A stretch of 64,000 bases of DNA from Stomorhina lunata (lineage: Eukaryota > Arthropoda > Insecta > Diptera > Rhiniidae), in contig OW121740.1 in NCBI GenBank assembly GCA_933228675.1, positions 34,578,292 through 34,642,291 of the forward strand. Direction: 5' to 3'. Under the pieces are notes generated by a model. That model was not told the origin of the DNA and made no database searches. It was given only the letters and a program-made list of their open reading frames with translations. This document shows positions 55,440 to 64,000 of the stretch, piece after piece (position 1 is the stretch's first letter; each line of letters starts with the position of its first letter). Both the position numbers and the translations under genes were made by a program.

Positions 55440-58400
55440 AAGGGTGACCAGGTTTTGATAAGAAATTTTTGAAAAATATCTTATAAAAATAAGAAATTTT
55501 TTAAAAATTTCTGATTTTTATAAGAAATTTTTCAAAAATTTCTTATTTTTATAAGATATTTCTTATTTTTATAAGAAATTTTTGAAAAATTTCTTTTAAA
55601 AATCAGAAATTTTTAAAAAATTTCTTATAAAAATAAGAAATTTTTGGAAAATTTCTTATAAAAATATAAAATTTTTGAAAAATTTCTTATAAAAATAAGA
55701 AATTTTTGGAAAAATTTCTTATAAAAATCAGAAATTTTTGAAAAATTTCTTATAAAAATAGGAAATTTTTGAAAATTTTCTTATAAAAAAAAGAAATTTT
55801 TAAAAAATTTCTTATAAAAATAAGACATTTTTGAAGAATTTCTTATAAAAATAAGACATTTTTGAAGAATTTCTTATAAAAATAAGAAATTTTTGAAAAA
55901 TTTCTTATAAAAATAAGAAATTTTTAAAAAATTTCTTATAAAAATAAGAAATTTTTAAAAAATTTCTTATAAAAATAAGAAATTTTTAAAAAATTTCTTA
56001 TAAAAATAAGAAATTTTTAAAAAATTTCTTATAAAAATAAGAAATTTTTAAAAAATTTCTTATAAAAATAAGAAATTTTTAAAAAATTTCCCATAAAAAT
56101 AAGAAATTTTTGAAAAATTTCCCATAAAAATAAGAAATTTTTGAAAAATTTTCCATAAAAATAAGAAATTTTTGAAAAATTTCCTATAAAAATAAGAAAT
56201 TTTTGAAAAATTTTCTATAAAAATAAGAAATTTTTTTAAAATTTCCTATAAAAATAAGAAATTTTTGAAAAATTTTCTATAAAAACAAGAAATTTTTGGA
56301 AAATTTCTTATAAAAAAAAAATGTTGAAAAATTTCTTATAAAAATAAGAAATTTTTGAAAAATTTCTTATAAAAATAAGAAAATTTTTGAAAAATTTCTT
56401 ATAAAAATAAGAAATTTTTGAAAAATTTCTTATAAAAATAAGAAATTTTTAAAAAATTTCTTATCAAAATAAGAAATTTTTTAAAAATTTCTTATAAAAA
56501 TAAGAAATTTTTGAAAAATTTCTTATAAAAAAATAAAATTTCTTATAAAAAAAAAAATGTTGAAAAATTTCTTATAAAAATAAGAAATTTTTGAAAAATT
56601 TCTTATAAAAATAAGAAAATTTTTGAAAAATTTCTTATAAAAATAAGAAATTTTTGAAAAATTTCTTATAAAAATAAGAAATTTTTGAAAAATATCTTAT
56701 AAAAATAAGAAATTTTTGAAAAATTTCTTATAAAAATAAGAAATTTTTGAAAAATTTTTTATAAAAATAAGAAATTTTTGAAAAATTTCTTATAAAAATA
56801 AGAAATTTTTGAAAAATTTCTTATAAAAATAAGAAATTTTTGAAAAATTTCTTATAAAAATAAGAAATTTTTGAAAAATTTCTTATAAAAATAATAAATT
56901 TTTGAAAAATTTCTTATAAAAATAAGAAATTTTTGAAAAATTTCTTATAAAAATAAGAAATTTTTGAAAAATTTCTTATAAAAATAAGAAATTTTTGAAA
57001 AATTTCTTATAAAAATAAGAAATTTTTGAAAAATTTCTTATAAAAATAAGAAATTTTTGAAAAATTTCTTATAAAAATAAGAAATTTTTGAAAAATTTCT
57101 TATAAAAATAAGAAATTCAAAAATTTCAAAAATTTCTTATTTATATAAGAAATTTTTCAAAAATTTCTTATTTTTATAAGAAATTTTTCAAAAATTTCTT
57201 ATTTTTATAAGAAATTTTTCAAAAATTTCTTATTTTTATAGGAAATTTTTCAAAAATTTCTTATTTTTATAGAAAATTTTTCAAAAATTTCTTATTTTTA
57301 TAGGAAATTTTTCAAAAATTTCTTATTTTTATGGAAAATTTTTCAAAAATTTCTTATTTTTATGGGAAATTTTTCAAAAATTTCTTATTTTTATGGGAAA
57401 TTTTTCAAAAATTTCTTATTTTTATGATAAAATTTTTCAAAAATTTCTTATTTTTATAGGAAATTTTTCAAAAATTTCTTATTTTTATAGGAAATTTTTC
57501 AAAAATTTCTTATTTTTATAGGAAATTTTTTAAAAAAATTCTTATTTTGATAAGAAATTTTTCAAAAATTTCTTATTTTTATAGAAAATTTTTCAAAAAT
57601 TTCTTATTTTTATAGGAAATTTTTCAAAAATTTCTTATTTTTATGGGAAATTTTTCAAAAATGTCTTATTTTTATGGGAAATTTTTCAAAAATTTCTTAT
57701 TTTTATGGGAAATTTTTCAAAAATTTCTTATTTTTATAGGAAATTTTTCAAAAATTTCTTATTTTTATAGGAAATTTTTCAAAAATTTCTTACTTTTATA
57801 GGAAATTTTTTAAAAATTTCTTATTTTCATAAGAAATTTTTCAAAAATTTCTTATTTTTATAAGAAATTTTTAAAAAATTTCTTATTTTGATAAGAAATT
57901 TTTCAAAAACTTCTTATTTTTATAGGAAATTTTTCAAAACTTTCTTATTTTTATAGGAAATTATTCAAAAATTTCTTATTTTTATAGGAAATTTTTCAAA
58001 AATTTCTTATTTTTATAAGATTTTTTTTTTTAAATTTCATATTTTTATAAGATTTTTTTTTTAATTTCTTATTTTTATGGCAATTTTTTTTAAATTTCTT
58101 ATTTTTATGGGAAATTTGCAAAAATTTCTTATTTTTATAGGAAATTTTTCAAAAATTTCTTATTTTTATATAGGAAATTTTTCAAAAATTTTCTATTTTT
58201 ATAGGAAATTTTTCAAAAATTTCCTGTTTTTATAGGAAATTTTTCAAAAATTTTCTATTTTTATAGGAAATATTTCAAAAATTTTCTGTTTTTATATGAA
58301 ATTTTTCAAAAATTTTTTATTTTATTAAAAAAATTTACAAAAATTTCTTATTTTTATAGTAAATTTTTCAAAATTGTCTTATTTGTATACGAAATTTTTC

Positions 58401-58560
58401 AAAAATTTCTTATTTTTATAGGAAAATTTTCAAAAATTTCTTAATTTTATAGGAAATAAAAAAAAAATTTATAGGAAATTTTTCTAAAATTTCTTATTTC
58501 TATAAGAATTTTTTCTAAAATTTCTTTTTTTATAAAAAATTTTCAAAAATTTCTTATTTT
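55440..58560. repeat. 31-bp satellite 2, two inverted arms of about 1.5 kb
   Basis: The unit AAGAAATTTTTGAAAAATTT, CTTATAAAAAT repeats every 31 bp. About 55576-57110 carries CTTATAAAAATAAG spacers; 57125-58555 carries the reverse complement, CTTATTTTTATAAG. A short third block, 55480-55575, is again in the second orientation. A distinctive ATGTTGAAAAATT variant block appears twice, 227 bp apart (56321 and 56548), showing higher-order duplication. No genes. Confidence 0.95.
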
Positions 58561-59123
58561 ATTGACTTTGGTCACACTAATCTCCGGCAAGATGATCTAC
58601 TATGACAGAGTGTTAACTTTAATGTCATTTCTTATCTCTAAATAGTTCAACATCAATTACACATAGTCTTTTTTTTTAAGAAAAATTTCATTATAGTTTT
58701 ATTTTATGTTTTTGTTTTTTATTAAAAAAAAAATCTTAAGTAGTCATTTTTATTATTTATTATCGCCTTAAAAAACTCGTCGCCGCTACTCAGTCTAAAA
58801 CTTAAACTTAGGCTTTATAGTTAAAGTCCGTCCGGTTGGCTTTGTGTCCGTCCGTCATCGGTTGGTTCCTCCTCGATCATTTCGATTGCTCATGTCGAAG
58901 TAGAATTTAAAAATGCATGTAATGCTTAATGCATTTCATAGTTGAATTGAAACAGTAAATGCAATAACAATTTAACTACATACATATATATTTATGTATA
59001 TAAGTGTAACGGTTATTTAATGTCAGCCATTTTTACTGATAACAGAATATGAATGTACTAATGTAATGCAATTATGTAAAATCTTATTCATGCTATTTTG
59101 TATAGAAAACCTACATAACATTT
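58561..59123. other. No recognisable gene
   Basis: AT-rich with a short non-tandem cluster of GTCCGTCCG near 58828-58857. No exon is seen. Confidence 0.45.
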
Positions 59124-59700
59124 TTACACCCACAATCAAAAAGTATGGGGGTATACTAAGATTGTCATTCCGCTTGTAATTCCTATAATATTGACTCTAA
59201 AACCAATAAAAAGATATATATATGTATGTATATTTTGAATCCTTATGAAATTCTAAAACAAACGGGAGATATCCGTTTGTCTTTTGAAAACACGATAGGA
59301 CCTAAATGAAGAAGGCTAGGGCAACAAAATATAGGCAGAATATTTCTCATGTCTTGAAAAATTTGGTATTGAAATTGGGCAAAATTGGATCACATTAACC
59401 CATAAACCGACATAAGTGGTTTATGGGAAATTAAAAAAAGAATATGAGGTTTCTATCTATCCGTCATTTGAAAGCACGATAACGCCTAAACGAAAAGAGA
59501 TAGAATAACAAATTAAATCAAAATATAGTTGCTATGACAACTTAATTTGGAACAGAAAATTTTGATGTAACTATTGGTAAGTGTTGCAAATTTTATGAGA
59601 ATCGGTCCACATTTGACTATAGCTCCCATATAAATTTTCCCTAGGATATCAGTTAAATGCTAATAAATACCTATCATGTTTTAATATTTCTGGTGCTAGA
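59124..59700 (-). mobile_element. Mini-me-like repeat, family C copy 2 (partial)
   Basis: Begins with the terminal hairpin TTACACCCACAATCAAAAAG, TATGGGGGTATA, as at 31512, followed by GATTGTCATTCCGCTTGTAAT. The body has the AATCGGTCCACATTTGACTA, AGCTCCCATATAA phrase. It dissolves into satellite near 59700. Confidence 0.7.
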
Positions 59701-59714
59701 ATTTGGTATCGATA

Positions 59715-61557
59715 AAATATTTTTCTAAAAAAATTTGTATAGAAAATTTTTCGATAAAATTTTTTTTGCGGAAATTTTACGATACAAAATTTCTGTATAG
59801 AAAATTTTTTATAAAAATTTTTTTGTAGAAAATTTTTCTATAAAACAAGTAAGAGTGTTATATTTGGCTTTGCCGAATCTTAGATACCCTTCACCAATGG
59901 TTTTTCAAAAGTTAAGTACATAATTTTTTTATGGTGAATCCTACAGAAATAATTAATATGTGGATTTGCTGATCAGTTCAAGGTTGTTGCAATTAACACA
60001 GCTTTTTAAATGTAGATATATTCTGATATTTTTTAGACCGATGTAGTTTATAATCCATATGTATATTCCATATACATATACAGAAACATTTTTTCCTTAT
60101 TTTTCGATTGTATTTTTTAAACAAATGAGCACTTTCGGCAATATGGGGAACATCAAATGTTAGTGTTTTGGCGATATTTATGACCCAATTTTGATGAAAT
60201 TTAACAAGGAACTTCACGGGAGGATTTCCTATAATATATATTTTAAGAAGGCTAGTCCATCATAAGTATGAGTTTTTTTTTCTTTCTGAAATGTAGTTTT
60301 CAATGAAAAATTTTATATATCACATATAAATTTTAGTATTTTGACGATATCTCAGGCGTTTTTCAACCGATTTTGATGAAATTTAATAGCGTGCTGCGTA
60401 GGAGATTTTTAATAAAATCTGATATACATTTTATGTCGATACACTCCCTAGCAGCTTCAAAAACTTGATTTCAACAGACAGTCAGACAGATTGATTCTCC
60501 TGCCGACTCTGAGTCGATCGGTATAAATTTTGTGGGGTCTTCGACAAATAATGAAAAAATCACAAACTGAATAACAAACTTATAATACCCTTTCACCTAT
60601 TGGTGAAGGGTATAAAAAAGTTTTTTAAGAAAATTTTTCGATAAAATTTTTTTTTTCAGAAAATTTTTCGATATAAAAAAAGAGATGAAGAAAAAAGGTA
60701 TTAGATGAAAACTGAAAAATGTTTGTTTTTGTTCAGTCGATAATCTACGCTTATACTTATGGTTTATGAACATAATTCTTAAGAGTTTTGTTTGTAAATC
60801 TAGTAATAATGCGAGGTTTTCGATCTGTCTAAATTGGGGATAATCCTCCAGAAGAGATGGCTTAACCAACCATCGAAACGAGTAGAGGAATTTGGTTTCT
60901 CCGCAAACATTTTTTGGCTATTTATCAATAAATTGATCTGTTACATTAATAAATAAATGTAACAGATTTGGGATCAAATGCGAATAATCTTCTTTGTATA
61001 AAAAAATTTTCGTTAAAAAAAATTTCTATAGAAAATTATTTGATAAAAATTTTTTTATAGAAAATGTTTCGATAAAAGATTTTTGTATAGAAAATGTTTC
61101 GTTAAAAAATGTTTATATAGAAACTTTTTCGATAAAAAAGTATTTATACAGAAAATAGTTTGATAAAAAATTTTCTATAGACAATTTTTCTACAAAAAGT
61201 TTTTATATAGAAAATTTTTCGATACAAGATTTTTGTATATTAAATTTTTTCTTAAAAAAAATTTGTATCGAAAATTGTGTGATAAAAAATTGTTGCATAG
61301 AAAATTTTTCGATAAAAAACGTTTTGACTTTTATCAATAAATTGTCTATTACATTATTAAATAAATGTTATAGACTGGGATTAAGTGCGAATAATTTATA
61401 TTTGAAAAAATATTTGTATAGAAAATTGTTTGATAAAAAATTTTTGTATAGAAAATTTTTCAATAAAAACTTTTTTTATAGAAAATTTCTTGATAAAAAG
61501 TTAATTTATAAAAAATTTGTAGATAAAAAATGTTTGTATAGAAAATTTTTCATTTAA
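59715..61557. repeat. Satellite 1-type array, interrupted
   Basis: GAAAATTTTTCGATAAAAAA units of roughly 30 bp at 59715-59844, 60616-60680 and 61000-61557 resemble the array at 1-2146. Family B copy 2 lies between the first two blocks; 60681-60999 is not obviously repeat. The frame at 61279-61557 is satellite translation. Confidence 0.8.
59845..60615 (+). mobile_element. Mini-me-like element, family B copy 2 (compact)
   Basis: Starts ACAAGTAAGAGTGTTATATT with TTTGCCGAATCTTAGATACC, has the core GACTCTGAGTCGATCGGTAT near 60505, and ends in the hairpin CCCTTTCACCTATTGGTGAA, GGGTATA. It gives the undisturbed size (771 bp) against which the 3.6-kb copy at 25054-28674 can be judged. It lies within satellite 1. 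Confidence 0.82.
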
Positions 61558-62318
61558 GCAAGTGAGAGAGTGCTATAGTCGGTCAAGCCCGACCATACGA
61601 TACCCTTCACCACTTAGGTCAAAGGTGTTCTTTTTCCTGTATAAAGACAAATCTTTGCTGAAGTTTGCCATCATACAAACATATTCTCAAAACTTATTTA
61701 TTTAAGCTGTTTCCGTCATTTGGACTTATATGAGAGCTAGGGTCAAATGAGGACCGATTATCTCGAAATTTGGCAAATTGATTACAGTTGTTACAAAAAA
61801 TATGTATGCAAAAAATGAGCTTAAAATTCTCATCATCATTAGATTTACGAGCGTTTTAGTGATTTTTGTCTCATTTAGTGCGTTTTGATAGAAGAGTTTG
61901 TATGGGAGCTATGGTCAAATGTGGATCGATTTCAACGAAATTTGGTACAGTGATTTAAGTTTACATAAGTATTATTTGTTTTAAATTTCATGAAGAAATA
62001 TTGATTTTTGTGGCCAAAATATCAATTCCGGTAAGTGGGACCTATGGGAGGTGCCATAAATAAAAGACCGATTTTGACAAATTTCAATAGCCATGGTCCC
62101 ACTATCAAAAAAATGATCTGTGCCAATTACATCAAATTATCTTTAGAATTGCGACCTGTACTTTGATTACATGGTTTACATGGGGGTCGCTAAATCGAGT
62201 CAGAAAGTGATTCTAAGCCTGTTGGTGTACTAAAAGGTGGGTCAAATATTTCTATGTGTTACATACTACATCAGCACAAACTTATAATACCCTTTCCACC
62301 TATGGTGGTGAAGGGTAT
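61558..62318 (+). mobile_element. Mini-me-like dispersed repeat, family A copy 3
   Basis: GCAAGTGAGAGAGTGCTATA start, colinear with 4490-5216 and 12735-13490. The terminal hairpin CCCTTTCCACCTATGGTGGT, GAAGGGTATA is well preserved. The microsatellite segment is reduced to GGGGTCGC. Confidence 0.82.
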
Positions 62319-62747
62319 AAAAAATGTTTAGAGCGTACCAGACGGCAACTCTTAGTGCCTGTCATGGGTTAAAAGCAGGGGTGGGCACTAATTAAACTAG
62401 TAGCAGCAGAGAAAATTTAAAACCCCACATACATAGTGTGTTCTCGCTTTATCAAGTGACTATGGTAGGATATTTCAAATTCGACTTCGCCTTAAACTAT
62501 TTATCTGTATTCTCTTAAAAATGTCAATTGAAAATATAGTTTACTAAAGACAAGAGAACAAATGATCAAATCGCCTAAAGTTAACATTCAAAACTTAACT
62601 ACTATCTAATACAAGAGTGAGAATATTAATATTGTTCATTTTAAATTTGAAGCTGATTAAAGGAGAAAACGTTTAATTAAATTAGTTGACATTTACAGGT
62701 GTTTAAGTCAATACGTTTGTTTCTCATTTTCAAAAAATCAAGAAGAT
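62319..62747 (+). promoter_or_regulatory. 5' flank and leader of the acetyltransferase gene
   Basis: It lies between the family A repeat and the ATG at 62748 and must hold the proximal promoter and 5' untranslated region unless an upstream exon lies further left. No convincing TATA box or initiator is identified. TTTACAG at 62692-62698 could be a splice acceptor for a leader exon. Confidence 0.4.
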
Positions 62748-63760
62748 ATGGCTTCAAATAAACAATTAAAATTTCGCAAAGCTCAAATAAATGATATCAA
62801 AATTGTCAAAGAAATGATACAGGTAAGAGATAATAGGTCTATTCGTTTACTTTCCAGTAAAAGTCCAGTAAGCTGAGTATTTACTGAGTAAATGAACGAA
62901 TATACTCTCACCAAATCATTTGTACAAGAAAAGTAAACGAACAGAAAATTTGTAAAAATCCAGTAAGAAAATCAAAACAATAAGAAAAAAAAACAATACA
63001 AAAGGCAATAAATAAATAAAAAATGACCTAAGCTTTTAATTTTTAATTAGTTATATACTTTTTAACTTTAATTTAGTTAATTTTATTTATTTTACTTCAA
63101 ATTTTTAACTTAATAAAAATTGCGGCAAATTTTCAACTGCCTGTTTTTTTTTTGTTTACGTTTTTTATTCATGTTGTTGTTGTTACTGAACTTTTACAAG
63201 CAAAAATTTTCCCCGTAACATTTTGCAAATACTCAGCAAATAAACTGTCACTTTTTCTCAAAAATTCTCTCTGTTTACATTTCCCCTCTTACTGAGTTTT
63301 GGGTAAACGAACGACTTTCCGTAATATTTTGTAATATTTTGTAATAATTTGTACAAATTTTAACGTAAACGAATGAATCTAATGTTATTTTATTCTAGCA
63401 AAATATAATTAAAGAATTGACATATTAATAAAACACTTTGATAAGAAATAAGTGCTGGGCGATTGACAGAATTCCATGCACTTAAAACAGCTGATTTTGA
63501 TTAGTCAAATACACAGAAAGAAATAAACTATTATAATTTATTGTATTTCTTTTAAAGGAATTGGCAGATTTTGAAAAAATGAGTAACGGTCCTCAACTGA
63601 CAGAAGAAGGTATATTTAATTTTCAATTGATATAGAAACTTCTATTATATTTATATTAATTGATCTCTATTATTCCAGATCTTATCCGCGATTCGGGACT
63701 TGGTGGTGGTCAAGAATTTTGTCACATCTATGTTTTGGATTTAATTGAAGAAGAAAAAAG
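62748..63760 (+). CDS. Diamine acetyltransferase-like GNAT protein, first three exons (partial)
   Basis: Probably a spermidine/spermine or thialysine N-acetyltransferase-like protein that moves an acetyl group from acetyl-CoA to a small amine in the cytosol. Exons: 62748-62822, 63558-63609 and 63679-63760, with GTAAGA, GTATAT and GTAAGT donors and AAAG, CCAG acceptors; phases 0, 1 and 2 keep one frame for 69 residues. The sequence starts MASNKQLKFRKAQINDIKIV, then ELADFEKMSNGPQLTEED and IRDSGLGGG. RKA..(D)...I.ELADFEKM is the first strand and helix of this GNAT subgroup. ATG choice is supported by the GATATGG context and colinearity with relatives. The acetyl-CoA-binding motif lies beyond the window. 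The gene runs off the right end; the third intron starts at 63761. It is the only convincing host gene here. Confidence 0.85.
62823..63557 (+). other. Intron 1 of the acetyltransferase gene
   Basis: 735 bp, GTAAGA at the donor and TTTCTTTTAAAG at the acceptor. It contains AT-rich sequence with several GTAAACGAA-type phrases (62875-63370) and no recognisable element. Confidence 0.8.
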
Positions 63761-63814
63761 GTAAGTAAATATTTGTGATTTTAAATTTTCCATACAAAAT
63801 TCCTACAATAAGCA

Positions 63815-63970
63815 CTTCATAACTTTAAAATTCGTTTATGAATTAGGGGGTTATAATATAGTCATATGCCCACACTATAATCCTATTATCAGACAATTGT
63901 CTTATACTCAGATTTTTGTCTTATACTCGGTCTACTCTGATTATAGCTTTATACTGAGACTATCCGGTAT
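63815..63970 (+). repeat. Dispersed repeat inside intron 3, related to 10555-10950
   Basis: TTCGTTTATGAATTAGGGGG and TATAATATAG match 10563-10595. It is followed by TCTTATACTC and CTGAGACTAT phrases like the GAGACT array at 10.7 kb. Confidence 0.6.
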
Positions 63971-64000
63971 GTGATCGAAATCGATCGTTTTCAATTCGAT

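Overview
The window looks like intergenic and intronic DNA from a higher fly (Diptera, probably a calyptrate such as a blowfly or muscid). The grounds are very high AT content, spliceosomal introns with GT/AG ends, several insect-type Tc1/mariner transposases, Jockey- and RTE-type retrotransposon relics, tRNA-derived SINEs, and many copies of dipteran mini-me-like repeats with CGACTCAG cores and GTCT microsatellites. Species is not determined. There are no bacterial genes or CRISPR arrays. Almost every short open frame here is a chance frame or lies inside a repeat.

Layout. 1-2146 is a 31-bp AT satellite. 3.9-5.2 kb holds a 180-bp tandem duplication and a mini-me-like repeat. 5.6-9.2 kb holds three mariner elements, one nearly intact (DD41D, one in-frame stop). 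10.4-16.6 kb is made of MITEs, short tandem repeats, mini-me copies and a tRNA-like unit. 16.6-24.8 kb holds two families of dead LINEs, two SINE copies and RTE 3' tails. 25.0-33.3 kb holds a 3.6-kb nested mini-me-like element, a DD37E transposase fragment, a 1.63-kb transposon with 240-bp inverted repeats, and a repeat flanked by 187-bp direct duplications. 33.3-40.7 kb is mostly anonymous, with mariner and RTE scraps and a 132-bp tandem array. 41.0-43.6 kb carries the only long intact frame, the RT and RNase H part of a 5'-truncated LINE. 43.6-54.6 kb is a graveyard of LINEs, RTE, SINEs and MITEs. 55.4-58.6 kb is a 3-kb satellite that reverses orientation in the middle. 59.1-62.3 kb is satellite 1 again, split by mini-me-like elements.

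The one credible host gene begins at 62748: three spliced exons encode the first 69 residues of a GNAT-family diamine (spermidine/spermine) acetyltransferase-like protein, running off the right end.

How the parts relate. Autonomous elements or their relics sit beside what may be their parasites. RTE relics near 45-46 kb share their 3' tail with four isolated tails elsewhere. tRNA-derived SINEs have inserted into Jockey-like relics. Mariner-type MITEs share TA flanks with the DD41D and DD34D transposases. Family assignments rest on motifs recognised by eye; no database search was possible.
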